A stretch of DNA of 64,000 nucleotides from Deltaproteobacteria bacterium UBA2409 (GCA_002343185.1 DDRT01000003.1:25699-89698), one strand, 5' to 3'. Shown: positions 43,809-51,498, counted from the stretch's first letter. Program-made: numbers and translations. The notes: generated by a model from the letters alone, not told the origin.

Positions 43809-44249
43809 TTATAAATTCTCTAAATCATCCAGATCTTTTGACCTACCAGATGCTTTTTTATTAATCTTCAAGTCTTCAAGAGAGATTGTTGGGATCTGTA
43901 AAGTTTCAATTTCGAAGAAAACTTTATTCTCGAAAGCAGTATTAAACTCTAAACCAGTTATTCCAGTTAGTACCTCAATTCTCAGGGGTGGATGCCCCAT
44001 TCTAAAAACCTTGTCTTTTTCTATTAGCGTATCAACTTCAAGTCCTGTATTAGTAAACCCAAACTCTTCGATACATTTTAAGACTTTTTTTGCATTTTCC
44101 TTAGAAGATTCGATCCAGATATCAATGTCACCGGTCGACCTTGGATAGCCATGACAGTTGACGGCATAACCGCCTATAAGAAGAAACTTTGCTTTATTTG
44201 AGATCAGCAACTTCAAAAAATCTCTGAAGTCGTCTGGTAGTTGCTTCAT
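43809..44249 (-). CDS. MNT-type nucleotidyltransferase
   Basis: The start chosen is ATG 44249 (MKQLPDDFRDFLKLL), since a longer frame to 44336 runs inside the partner gene. The nucleotidyltransferase signature FLLIGGYAVNCHGY ... STGDIDIWI has the glycine loop and the two aspartates that bind metal. Such small MNT proteins occur with a short partner as toxin-antitoxin-like or AbiEii-like pairs. Substrate unknown. It overlaps the upstream 67-residue gene by 56 nt. Confidence 0.8.
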   Translation of the reverse strand: MKQLPDDFRDFLKLLISNKAKFLLIGGYAVNCHGYPRSTGDIDIWIESSKENAKKVLKCIEEFGFTNTGLEVDTLIEKDKVFRMGHPPLRIEVLTGITGLEFNTAFENKVFFEIETLQIPTISLEDLKINKKASGRSKDLDDLENL

Positions 44250-44397
44250 GCCCGTATAATACCTCACGAATTCTTGCTGCAGCAACCATTCTTTCCGCAC
44301 AAGTTTTGGACTGCCAGTATGCTTTGTCAGAACCAATTGATCGTAGATCTGCTATTTCAAAAACTGATCGGTCTAGTTTGGTAGTATCATCTGACAT
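44194..44397 (-). CDS. short partner protein of the nucleotidyltransferase
   Basis: A 67-residue protein from ATG 44397 (MSDDTTKLDRSVFEIADLRS). It has the pattern YWQSKTCAERMVAAARIRE and ATTRRLQRFFEV, seen in small genes that often precede MNT nucleotidyltransferases. The deep overlap with that gene supports one translationally coupled unit. The frame may be read from ATG 44406. Confidence 0.7.
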   Translation of the reverse strand: MSDDTTKLDRSVFEIADLRSIGSDKAYWQSKTCAERMVAAARIREVLYGHEATTRRLQRFFEVADLK

Positions 44398-44524
44398 GAT
44401 TACCATTATAACAGAAATGCGATTTTCGTAACAGTAAAACCTCAGACATCTTGAAATACACTAAACGCATATCAGTTTTGAGTATAGGAGGATTTAAGGC
44501 AAACGAAGCAATGTTTCCTGCGAC

Positions 44525-44614
44525 GCGTTTTGGCTTCGCCAAACCCGCGCTCGCCCTGCTATGCTCATTCAATTTTGAGCTTTTCAATCTCAAAAACTGA
44601 TTCGCGCAGGGTTT
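44525..44614 (-). repeat. repeat family B, copy 2
   Basis: Includes TTTTGGCTTCGCCAAA, CTCGCCCTGCTATGCTCATT, a TTTTGAGC/GCTCAAAA-like dyad and TTCGCGCAGGGTTT. It matches 62230-62320 closely and 20336-20401 in reverse complement. Its minus strand has an open frame (SSKLNEHSRAS) that also exists in the 62-kb copy, but this is repeat sequence, not a gene. The flanking 44407-44524 and 44615-44698 hold nothing recognisable. Confidence 0.85.
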
Positions 44615-44698
44615 AACATATCTGGGCTGCGTCTGGAGGAAGCTTGGTGGCTTAAATCGGTGCTCACCAATGGGCGTTCACAGCAGAAACATTCATCT

Positions 44699-45907
44699 CT
44701 AAGCAGCCTTGCGATTCTCTTTTTTGCCGAAGTATCTCTCAACTACAATCCTGCAAGCCTCATGGGCGCCAGCTTTTAGCCCGTCGATAACACTTTTCTG
44801 AGTTTGTTTAATCTCTAACCTTCTGTTCCAGGAATCGATAATAGTTTTTGATAAGTTTTCAGCTGTTAATCCTGCAAGCTCAACTCCTAATTCAGGACAA
44901 AGCAGTAATCTCATATACCCTCTTACTTTCGGAGCGTAAATTAGGCTCACAATTGGAGTCTCAACAGCAGATGCCAAGATTACAGAATGAAATCTCATCC
45001 CCATAAATAGCCCACACCGCCTCATTGCTGCTTGAATATCATGACTTAAATAATCTCTATTAAAGATCTTATAAGCACCTAACCTTGAAGCGACCTGATT
45101 TACAGCAGGCTCATCCATCGGATGGGTCGAAAATAAAAGCACTTCAAACCCGCACTCTTTTTTTGCTTCGCCAATGGATTTTACAAGTAGATCAATAAAA
45201 TCTTCTTTTGAACCAAACTTTTCGTCCTTTCCAAGCCATGCATCAAAATACGATGTAACATTTACACCAAATATCTTTGCTTCCGGGGACAGTCCAGTTC
45301 TTGAGATTATATCCCGACCAACACTATCGGAGCTTACAGGATTAATAAAAGCCGCATCGCCAGTTACATGGATCTCTTTAGTGACGCCGATCTTTTCAGC
45401 AAGAGCCTTACTGTCATTTTCTCTCATTATCACAAGGTCGCATGAGTTAAGAACGAACCTTGCAAAGATCTCTCCAATTTTACTTGGAAATGGGCCTATC
45501 CCACATGAGTAGCAAACCACCTTGCAGCCAAGAAGCCTTGCAAGTGGAACTACGAAAATCAGGACAATCAGAAAATTAAAGGCAGGGTTGAAAAGTTTTT
45601 TCCCAAATATAATTCCATCGCAGATCAGTGCAATGTCACTTTTCTTTAGTGCAAGGAGAGTGGGGATTCCTAAGAATCTTAAACTTCCAGTCCATGGCAT
45701 TATATCAACTGCTTTAACATTATACTTATCACCGTAGTTTTTAGAGATAAATGAAGGTTTAGTAGTTGGAACATAAAACTCAGCATTTGGAAGTTCTTTT
45801 GAAAATGATTCAAGAATGCTTGAGAGAATCGCTGCATCTCCAAGATTATTTCCTGAGTTAGATCCAAATAATGTAATGCGCGGAATGTTACCTTTCATAA
45901 ACCTCAC
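44699..45907 (-). CDS. polysaccharide pyruvyl transferase (CsaB/WcaK family)
   Basis: Adds pyruvate ketals to cell-surface polysaccharide, from PEP. The 402-residue protein has the family segments GNNLGDAAILSSIL near the start, ITGD-like VTGDAAFI in the centre, and the C-terminal MGMRFHSVILASAVETPIV. An in-frame ATG at 45898 is a possible start, since it reduces the overlap with the upstream gene from 20 to 11 nt. It is the last gene of a purN-MBL-csaB operon. The polysaccharide substrate is unknown. Confidence 0.9.
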   Translation of the reverse strand: MRFMKGNIPRITLFGSNSGNNLGDAAILSSILESFSKELPNAEFYVPTTKPSFISKNYGDKYNVKAVDIMPWTGSLRFLGIPTLLALKKSDIALICDGIIFGKKLFNPAFNFLIVLIFVVPLARLLGCKVVCYSCGIGPFPSKIGEIFARFVLNSCDLVIMRENDSKALAEKIGVTKEIHVTGDAAFINPVSSDSVGRDIISRTGLSPEAKIFGVNVTSYFDAWLGKDEKFGSKEDFIDLLVKSIGEAKKECGFEVLLFSTHPMDEPAVNQVASRLGAYKIFNRDYLSHDIQAAMRRCGLFMGMRFHSVILASAVETPIVSLIYAPKVRGYMRLLLCPELGVELAGLTAENLSKTIIDSWNRRLEIKQTQKSVIDGLKAGAHEACRIVVERYFGKKENRKAA

Positions 45908-46589
45908 CTGGATTTAGTTCAATTACAGTTGAGTCTAAGCCCTCTTTTTCTACTAAACGCTTAAATTCTGCAGGGGTTCCAGTTAAAAATGGAAAAGTCG
46001 AATGATGAATTGGAATAACAATTGGAGATTCTAAAATTGTTAATGCTTCGACTGCATCCTCTGGCCCCATTGTAAATCTGTCTCCAATCGGAAGTAGTGC
46101 AATCTCAGGGGAGAATCGATATGTGATTAACTCCATATCAGAAAATAGTGCAGTGTCTCCTGCATGATAGATTGTTGTTTCTGGGGTTTGTAAGATCACA
46201 CCGCAAGCTTCACCTGCATAAAGCACCTCACCATTTTTCTCATAACCACTTGAGTGAAATGCATGAGTAAGGGTAACAGCAAAATCGCCTTCTTGAACTG
46301 TGCCTCCCTTGTTCATCAGAACAACATGAGACTCTGGCACTCCTTCTTGAATCATGATCAATCCAAGTTCATAAGCGGCAAAGATCTTTGAGCCATATTT
46401 TTTAGCTAAGCTAGAAGCTTCACCTGCATGATCTGCGTGGCCATGGGTAAGAACGATATAATCGATCTTTGCAGGTTCCTTAAAGTTCTGAGGGCAGGCT
46501 GGATTTGCAGATAACCAAGGGTCAATAGCCCAAATTTTATCCCCACTTGTTATTAAACATGCTGAATGCCCAAGAAATTGTATTTTCAT
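45888..46589 (-). CDS. UPF0173 family metal-dependent hydrolase (MBL fold)
   Basis: A 233-residue metallo-beta-lactamase-fold protein. It has the zinc motif LTHGHADHAGE (His49, His51, Asp53, His54), IYHAGDTALFSDM and IPIHHSTFPF, typical of UPF0173. Close relatives are of unknown substrate. It overlaps purN by 4 nt and the pyruvyl transferase gene by up to 20 nt, so it is coupled to both. Confidence 0.9.
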   Translation of the reverse strand: MKIQFLGHSACLITSGDKIWAIDPWLSANPACPQNFKEPAKIDYIVLTHGHADHAGEASSLAKKYGSKIFAAYELGLIMIQEGVPESHVVLMNKGGTVQEGDFAVTLTHAFHSSGYEKNGEVLYAGEACGVILQTPETTIYHAGDTALFSDMELITYRFSPEIALLPIGDRFTMGPEDAVEALTILESPIVIPIHHSTFPFLTGTPAEFKRLVEKEGLDSTVIELNPGEVYER

Positions 46590-47188
46590 AAGATAAATCC
46601 TTTAGAGTTAGCTTCGCTACGAAGCCCTGCACTATAGCATATCTTCGGAGGAGAAATATCCCTTTCAATCGATATTTCACCGAGGCTTAGGTTGTTTAAA
46701 ACCCAAGGGAAAAGGGTGTGCTCAAGCTCTTTCACTCTGGCTCTTAGGGAGTCTTCAGTATCATCGTTTTTTACAGTTAGTTTTGATTGAGCGATTTTTG
46801 GCCCAGTATCAACTCCATGGTCAACAAGATGAACTGTGCATCCATGCTCATGTTCACCAGCACTTAGGGCTCTTTTGTGAGTATCTAGCCCTGGATACTT
46901 TGGAAGGAGGGATGGATGAATATTTATACAACAAAATTCGTCTACAATGTTTGGCTTTAATATCCTCATAAACCCAGCCAATGCCACCAGATCAGGAGAT
47001 TCCTGCTTTATGAGCCCTAGTAGGTTATCTTGAAGAATAATTGACCTAATTGATAAAGCTTTAGCTCGTCTTACTGCACCACAATTAGCCTTATCTGAAA
47101 TTAGAGAGGTTACAGTGTAGTTTTTGGCTCCCCTAACTAGAGCCTCAAAATTACTCCCTTCACCAGATGCTAAAACTACAACATTCAC
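46586..47188 (-). CDS. purN: phosphoribosylglycinamide formyltransferase
   Basis: Third step of purine synthesis, using 10-formyl-THF. The 200-residue protein has VLASGEGSNFEALVRGA, the folate-site INIHPSLLPKYPGLDTHKRA (catalytic His) and GCTVHLVDHGVDTGPKIAQ (catalytic Asp). Length is normal. It is the first gene of the operon; an overlapping frame on the plus strand was rejected. purA is far away at 14.8 kb. Confidence 0.95.
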   Translation of the reverse strand: MNVVVLASGEGSNFEALVRGAKNYTVTSLISDKANCGAVRRAKALSIRSIILQDNLLGLIKQESPDLVALAGFMRILKPNIVDEFCCINIHPSLLPKYPGLDTHKRALSAGEHEHGCTVHLVDHGVDTGPKIAQSKLTVKNDDTEDSLRARVKELEHTLFPWVLNNLSLGEISIERDISPPKICYSAGLRSEANSKGFIL

Positions 47189-47216
47189 AAAGTTTTAGAG
47201 TTGTATCAAAAAAAGG

Positions 47217-47246
47217 GGGACAGAGCATTATTTTAAGGTGTATAAT
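47217..47246 (+). promoter_or_regulatory. predicted promoter for the 47254 gene
   Basis: A consensus TATAAT (47241-47246) with GGGACA (47217-47222) 18 bp upstream. The -10 ends 7 bp before ATG 47254, so the predicted transcript starts at the start codon. This also argues against using ATG 47245, which lies inside the -10. Confidence 0.5.
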
Positions 47247-47253
47247 GGCAAGG

Positions 47254-47496
47254 ATGCGCCTTATAGCTATTTTGCTCTTAACCACATTTTCTTTTGCCGA
47301 TCAGGACACCTTTGATATGAGAGCTAAACCTGAACCAACCCTTGACCCAAGGCTCCCACCTGTTATTCCTGGTGAGGAGGTAGAAAGAGGGGGTAAAAAG
47401 ATGAAAGTTTGGTCATCCTCAGGCCCGGTCTATGTTCAAGACTTGAATCAAGAGCCTAGAGAATCCCCAGAGAACGTAATTGTTGATAAGCGCTAA
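47254..47496 (+). CDS. small exported protein, unknown function
   Basis: An 80-residue protein from ATG 47254. It has a signal peptide MRLIAILLLTTFSFA and a short polar mature part rich in proline and charged residues (PRLPPVIPGEEVERGGKKMK). A longer frame (start 47167) is unlikely because the promoter lies inside it. The opposite strand carries the convergent 70-residue gene (4-nt overlap). Confidence 0.6.
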   Translation: MRLIAILLLTTFSFADQDTFDMRAKPEPTLDPRLPPVIPGEEVERGGKKMKVWSSSGPVYVQDLNQEPRESPENVIVDKR

Positions 47497-47705
47497 GCTA
47501 AGATATCCAAAATAGACTTATTCATCTCATCCTCAACGCTTATAAGCTTAGCAGAGGCTGAATAGTAGTGAGATGAGATTATTACCTGTGGGATATCTTG
47601 GGCTAAGTCGCTGTTTCCGGATGAGATCCTTTCTGCAGCAGCGTTTATATCAGAGGCAGCCCTATTCATTCCGGCTAGTCCCGATCTAGCGATCCCTTCA
47701 ACCAT
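47493..47705 (-). CDS. small protein resembling the C-terminal domain of flagellar rod proteins
   Basis: A 70-residue helical protein: GLAGMNRAASDINAAAERIS, then VIISSHYYSASAKLISVEDE and a terminal ILDILA. The layout, a helix with NxxAxxIA, then an aromatic-Ala-Asn/Lys motif and a final helix, matches the C-terminal coiled-coil signature of FlgB/C/F/G rod proteins. Small stand-alone forms exist in many genomes. No flagellar genes are adjacent. The call is by pattern only. Confidence 0.5.
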   Translation of the reverse strand: MVEGIARSGLAGMNRAASDINAAAERISSGNSDLAQDIPQVIISSHYYSASAKLISVEDEMNKSILDILA

Positions 47706-47772
47706 ACCTTATTGATAGTCGGCCAAAAAGGACTTAGGCTTTAGGAAATTAGGGGTAGGAAAATTTCCTATT

Positions 47773-48081
47773 ATGAAGATTGTTCTTGTATCAGTTCCAG
47801 ATGAGGCCACGGCAAAAAAACTTGCCAGAAGGGCTGTAACTTCCAAGTTTTGCGCCTGTGTAAATATTATCCCAAGCTTAAGATCAATTTACTGGTGGGA
47901 AGGGGAGATTGAAGAATCAACTGAACTATTATTGATTCTAAAAACAGATCAAAAAAACGTTTTCAAGCTTGAGGAGCTAATTTTAGAGGAGCACCCTTAT
48001 TCCACCCCGGAGTATGTAGTGTTAGACTCATCTTTTGTTACAGATAAGTACAAAAAATGGATAGGAGATAATCTTTTATGA
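47773..48081 (+). CDS. cutA: CutA divalent-cation tolerance protein
   Basis: A 102-residue trimeric protein of the CutA1 family, with VPDEATAKKLARRAVTSKF, CACVNIIPSLRSIYWWEGEI and HPYSTPEYVVL all conserved. CutA binds copper in vitro; its cellular role is still unclear. It overlaps the following secreted protein gene by 4 nt, starting a cutA-(secreted)-mrp-secG run. Confidence 0.95.
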   Translation: MKIVLVSVPDEATAKKLARRAVTSKFCACVNIIPSLRSIYWWEGEIEESTELLLILKTDQKNVFKLEELILEEHPYSTPEYVVLDSSFVTDKYKKWIGDNLL

Positions 48082-48557
48082 GAATTCTTTTAGTAGTTTT
48101 AATTTTAAGTTCGGTAGCATTTTCTGAGGAAGAAAAGAAGAAACGAGAGCTACCAAAATCCGGTGTTCTTGCAGCAACATTTTTAGATAGAGCCGAAGGA
48201 CAAGAAGTGCCTTCTGTCTGGGGCGAGGATGATTCAGGTGAAAAACCACCACTAGGCGCATCACTTTCAAGAAAAGACCTTGGTAAGTGGGAGGCCTCTT
48301 TAGTTAATCAAAGTGAGACAGATACTTACTACGCATTAATCTCAGTAGAATTTAAAAGTAAAACAGGCTCAAGTTTAGGATCTCACCGATTTGCATTTAC
48401 ACTAAAACCTGGTGAGAGAGTAGCAAGAGCTGTATCTGGCCCTCAAAGTGTAGATCAAGGTTTTGTAAATCTTGAGTCATGGAAGAATATTTCAGAAAAG
48501 GCTAAGAAAAAAGAATCTGCGCCAGAAGAAACTGAGGCAGTAGAAGAGGCTAAATAG
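48078..48557 (+). CDS. exported protein, unknown function
   Basis: A 159-residue protein with signal peptide MRILLVVLILSSVAFS. The mature region is a beta-rich domain (WEASLVNQSETDTYYALISV, then RFAFTLKPGERVARAV), followed by a charged Lys/Glu tail. The layout resembles small immunoglobulin-like periplasmic domains (FxxP-GE turn), but there is no family match. It overlaps cutA by 4 nt and mrp by 1 nt, so it is part of that operon. Confidence 0.65.
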   Translation: MRILLVVLILSSVAFSEEEKKKRELPKSGVLAATFLDRAEGQEVPSVWGEDDSGEKPPLGASLSRKDLGKWEASLVNQSETDTYYALISVEFKSKTGSSLGSHRFAFTLKPGERVARAVSGPQSVDQGFVNLESWKNISEKAKKKESAPEETEAVEEAK

Positions 48558-49321
48558 TGAAACATATAATTGCGGTTGTCTCCGGAAAAGGCGGAGTTGG
48601 TAAATCTACGGTTGCAGCTAATTTAAGTATTGCCCTTGCTCAAACAGGAGCAAAAGTTGCACTTATTGATGGAGACTTTTATGGCCCAAGTATTCCTACA
48701 TTGTTCGGTGGTGGCGAGGTAAAACCTGATCATGAAGGAAAATTAATACCCCCTGTTAAGTTCGGAGTTAAATATATCTCTCTTGGCTTTTTCTTACAGA
48801 ACCCTGATGACCCAGTAATCTGGCGAGGGCCAATGTTTAATAAAGCACTAAATCAACTATTCAATGATGTATCATGGGGCGATGTTGATTACTGTATAAT
48901 AGACATGCCTCCTGGAACTGGAGATGCCCAGATATCTCTTACCCAGATGGTAGCACTTTCAGGGGCAGTAGTTGTAACTACTCCACAGGAAGTTGCTCTT
49001 GCAGATGTAAGAAAATCAATAAATATGCTCAGAAAAGTTAATGTTGAAGTGCTTGGTGTGATTGAAAACATGTCAGGCTTTGTCACTCCAGATGGTCAAA
49101 GGTTTGATATTTTTGGAAGTGGTGGAGGAGAAAAACTTGCGCAAACTTTTGGCACAAGGCTACTAGCCTCTATACCTCTTATAGAAGAGATTCGAGTTGG
49201 TGGGGATGAAGGGGTTCCAATTGTCGCATCCGGAAAAGGGGAAGTATTTCATCTCATAGCTAGAGACTTAATAGAGACACTAGAAAGCCGACCTTCCGAG
49301 GCCTTGAAAATAGTTAACTAA
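48557..49321 (+). CDS. mrp: Mrp/NBP35-type P-loop ATPase, Fe-S carrier
   Basis: A cytosolic ATPase of the ApbC/Mrp family that carries Fe-S clusters. The deviant Walker A is GKGGVGKST (residues 10-18); Walker B and switch are in DYCIIDMPPGTGDAQISL. Where ApbC has the CXXC cluster-binding motif, this protein reads NMSGFVTPDGQRFDIFG, with no cysteines. The N-terminal DUF59 domain is also missing. A role in Fe-S assembly therefore rests on family, not on ligands. Confidence 0.88.
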   Translation: MKHIIAVVSGKGGVGKSTVAANLSIALAQTGAKVALIDGDFYGPSIPTLFGGGEVKPDHEGKLIPPVKFGVKYISLGFFLQNPDDPVIWRGPMFNKALNQLFNDVSWGDVDYCIIDMPPGTGDAQISLTQMVALSGAVVVTTPQEVALADVRKSINMLRKVNVEVLGVIENMSGFVTPDGQRFDIFGSGGGEKLAQTFGTRLLASIPLIEEIRVGGDEGVPIVASGKGEVFHLIARDLIETLESRPSEALKIVN

Positions 49322-49347
49322 CCCTATAAACTCACAAATCTCAAATT

Positions 49348-49689
49348 ATGGCATTTTTTGTTTATCTTGGTATTCATATAATTCTCTGTGTAACCCTTGT
49401 CGGGTTAGTTCTTCTTCAACAAGGAAGAGGAGCAGATCTCGGTGCTGCTTTTAGTGGTGCAAGTAACACAATATTTGGCGCTGGCGGTGCTGATCGTTTG
49501 ATCGTTAGATTAACAACAATAGTAGCCATACTGTTCATGGTTAGCACAATTGTACTAGTAAATACCTTTTCATTTAGAGCACAAAATACTCCAGTTGCCG
49601 CACCAGCTTCTGAATTGGCTTCAGAATTAGTTGGTGAGATAGCTGGTGGTGCTAACAAGGCTCCTCCTGCCGAAGAAGAGCCTAAATAG
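49348..49689 (+). CDS. secG: preprotein translocase subunit SecG
   Basis: Accessory subunit of SecYEG. The 113-residue protein has two transmembrane helices (VYLGIHIILCVTLVGLVLLQ and the one near 50-70) joined by the conserved QQGRGADLGAAF ... GASNTIFGAGG loop, then an Ala/Glu-rich tail. It lies 26 bp after mrp and 7 bp before tRNA-Leu; the secG-tRNA-Leu order is common in bacteria. Confidence 0.95.
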   Translation: MAFFVYLGIHIILCVTLVGLVLLQQGRGADLGAAFSGASNTIFGAGGADRLIVRLTTIVAILFMVSTIVLVNTFSFRAQNTPVAAPASELASELVGEIAGGANKAPPAEEEPK

Positions 49690-49696
49690 ATTTTTT

Positions 49697-49780
49697 GCCC
49701 AGGTGGTGGAACTGGCAGACACGCCATCTTGAGGGGGTGGTGGGAGAAATCCCGTGAAGGTTCAAGTCCTTTCCTGGGCA
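49697..49780 (+). tRNA. tRNA-Leu (anticodon GAG)
   Basis: An 84-nt class II tRNA. The acceptor is GCCCAGG/CCTGGGC. The anticodon stem CCATC/GGTGG encloses TTGAGGG, giving anticodon GAG (leucine). The long variable arm TGGGA-GAAA-TCCCG is typical of tRNA-Leu, and the T-arm GAAGG/CCTTT holds TTCAAGT. CCA is not encoded after A49780 (ACG follows). It lies directly after secG. Confidence 0.95.
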
Positions 49781-49784
49781 CGTT

Positions 49785-49937
49785 TTCGCGCTAGGCGCTC
49801 CGGCCCAGGGGCGTCGCCCCTCTCGCGCCTGATCGGCGCGTTCACCCCATCTAGAAATCGCAGTTTATGTGATACTTCCCTCCGGGGGTCGTTTCGTCGC
49901 TTTGCTCCTGTGCTTCGCGCTAGGCGCTCCGGCCCAG
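49785..49937. repeat. 24-bp direct repeats bounding a GC-rich insert
   Basis: TTCGCGCTAGGCGCTCCGGC (24 bp in full, to CCAG) occurs at 49785-49808 and again, identical, at 49914-49937. The 105 bp between is GC-rich, with GGGCGTCGCCCC as a small dyad. The first copy begins 5 bp after tRNA-Leu. The second abuts exactly the point where the ORF6N remnant ends. Confidence 0.85.
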
Positions 49938-50051
49938 AGGTAGCTTCCTTCTTCCTCCATGACTTGATATCGCATTTTGCGATATCAAGTCTCTAAGTTC
50001 CTGAAAAGACAGAGTAAACATGAAATCTTCGGGAAACCTATCTAGGTTTCT
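49938..50051 (-). pseudogene. ORF6N-domain gene remnant at tRNA-Leu
   Basis: Read on the minus strand, this segment encodes RNLDRFPEDFMFTLSFQEL and then GGRRKLP. The intact ORF6N protein at 62347-62835 has RFPTDFMFLLSFQEV and GGRRSAP. The expected continuation (YAFxEQG) is lost where the 24-bp direct repeat begins. A 10-bp palindromic stretch (GACTTGATATCGC) lies inside it. The upstream end runs into the 3' codons of the enolase-superfamily gene in another frame. Confidence 0.85.
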
Positions 50052-51019
50052 ACTATAGTCCAATTGATTTCAAACCCGATTCCTGGTTCATCACTTGGAA
50101 CTATAAATCCATCGCTGTGTTCAATCTGAAATAGGTCATCCACAAACATCCCGGTCGATACATCGCTTGGATAAATAAAATTGTCCAATGTTGCTAGTGC
50201 TAGATTATGTGCTCTACCTACTGCTGACTCAAGATACCCTCCTGCCCAACAACCAATACCTGCTTCCTTACACAATCTGTTTATTTCAAAGGCATCGCTG
50301 CCTAACTGTGAGAATTTTATCGATACAATCTTTCCAGCTTTTAGCTTAAGCGCCTTTCTACAGTCATCTGGGCTCCTGATACTTTCATCAAGGCATACTG
50401 GAATTGATATCTTGCTCTGAAATTTAGCGTTAAGTTCTAGTCCCTTCATCGGCTCTTCAATCATTAAAAATGGATATTTATCTAGAAATAATGGCTCATC
50501 ATCAAAACTTTGGTTAGCATCAATCGAGATCGGTGCTTTTGGAAATGTTTTAAAGATCTGATCAAAAACCTCTTTTTTGGTCTCAGGTGTAACTTTTAGT
50601 TTTATTCTTTTAGCCCAAAGATACTCATCAATTTTTTTTAAAAGATTATCCATGTTCTCCTCAAGGCCAATAGTTACTCCGACAGGAACAGCTTTTTTTG
50701 TACCTCCATAAAGCTTCCAAAGTGGGATTCCTTTTTGTTTAGCCTCAAGATCTTTTAATGCACAAAACAGCCCGGCACCAGCCGCGCCATAATTAAGTAT
50801 CTCGCCGGTTTTTAGGTAGTGAGGGATTATTTTAGTTTCAAGAAGAGATTTATGCTCTGCGATGTTTCCAAGGGTCGCGACTTCGCCAAGGCCGGTGAGA
50901 GAATTTGATTCGGCTGATATTAGATGAGTGTCTCTGGTTGCTAAATTCCAGACCGGGCTTATAAATGGATTTTTAAATTTAAGTGAAATAGTAGAATTTG
51001 AGATTCGGGTTATAGACAC
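50042..51019 (-). CDS. enolase-superfamily enzyme, o-succinylbenzoate synthase-like (MenC/epimerase)
   Basis: A 325-residue protein of the muconate-lactonizing subgroup. It has the second-lysine motif KLK at 140-142, metal ligands Asp167 (DANQSF), Glu188 (IEEPMK) and Asp211 (CLDESI), and Lys235 (SIKF). This is complete for OSBS, N-succinylamino acid racemase or L-Ala-D/L-Glu epimerase. No other menaquinone genes are nearby, so the reaction cannot be fixed. The start is GTG 51019, 7 bp after a TATAAC -10. The last codons overlap the ORF6N remnant. Confidence 0.85.
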   Translation of the reverse strand: MSITRISNSTISLKFKNPFISPVWNLATRDTHLISAESNSLTGLGEVATLGNIAEHKSLLETKIIPHYLKTGEILNYGAAGAGLFCALKDLEAKQKGIPLWKLYGGTKKAVPVGVTIGLEENMDNLLKKIDEYLWAKRIKLKVTPETKKEVFDQIFKTFPKAPISIDANQSFDDEPLFLDKYPFLMIEEPMKGLELNAKFQSKISIPVCLDESIRSPDDCRKALKLKAGKIVSIKFSQLGSDAFEINRLCKEAGIGCWAGGYLESAVGRAHNLALATLDNFIYPSDVSTGMFVDDLFQIEHSDGFIVPSDEPGIGFEINWTIVET

Positions 51020-51091
51020 ACTGTGAGTTATATAACTTGATAGGAAGAATGTCTCCCGTGCTATGTTTCTAGCTGTCGGGAGACGGCAGGC

Positions 51092-51373
51092 TTACCTTCC
51101 CAGTGAGCGTATACTGTCAATTATCCCTTTTAGCGTTCTTGTAAACAGCTCAGATATTGCTTGCAGGGTATCGTGTCTAGTCTTTGCTTGCTGAAGCAGT
51201 TCTTTAGCTGCATCAACTTTTGAAGTATCTCCGGTTGCAGTTGCATTCGCTAGATTGATATTTGCTCTCTCAAGAAGGCTACCCGCTTCCTTGGAGGCAT
51301 CTCTAAGGCTTTGAAAGTTCAAATTACTTCCAGTGAAAACTTTTGACTGTAAGTCTGTTGCTAATGATCCCAT
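51092..51373 (-). CDS. small helical protein, T3SS-needle-like size and pattern
   Basis: A 93-residue, all-helical protein behind a strong AAGGAG Shine-Dalgarno. The helix-turn-helix pattern, a first helix with LRDASKEAGSLLERANINL, a TGDTSKV turn, then LLQQAKTRHDTLQAISEL and a C-terminal LKGIIDSIRSL, recalls YscF/PrgI-type needle subunits. There is no T3SS core gene in the window and no PxxP turn. The family remains unproven; other small helical proteins share this form. Confidence 0.4.
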   Translation of the reverse strand: MGSLATDLQSKVFTGSNLNFQSLRDASKEAGSLLERANINLANATATGDTSKVDAAKELLQQAKTRHDTLQAISELFTRTLKGIIDSIRSLGR

Positions 51374-51498
51374 ATATCTCCTTTTTAAATATAACTTTAA
51401 TTATTTACCCAGTCTTCCCAGGTCTCACTAGTTCTATCGGAAATATCGCTCAGGAGTTTCCTAGGGCAGGGTGAAAAGAACTGACTAGACCCCGAATA

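Noticed and set aside
44387..44593. Minus-strand frame reading SSKLNEHSRAS
   Set aside because: It lies inside repeat family B, and the same translation occurs at 62112-62300 in another copy. It is repeat-derived, with no promoter or ribosome-binding site.
49697..50051. Integrated prophage or genomic island at tRNA-Leu
   Set aside because: No integrase, no repeat of the tRNA 3' end and only a short remnant. At most it is a scar.
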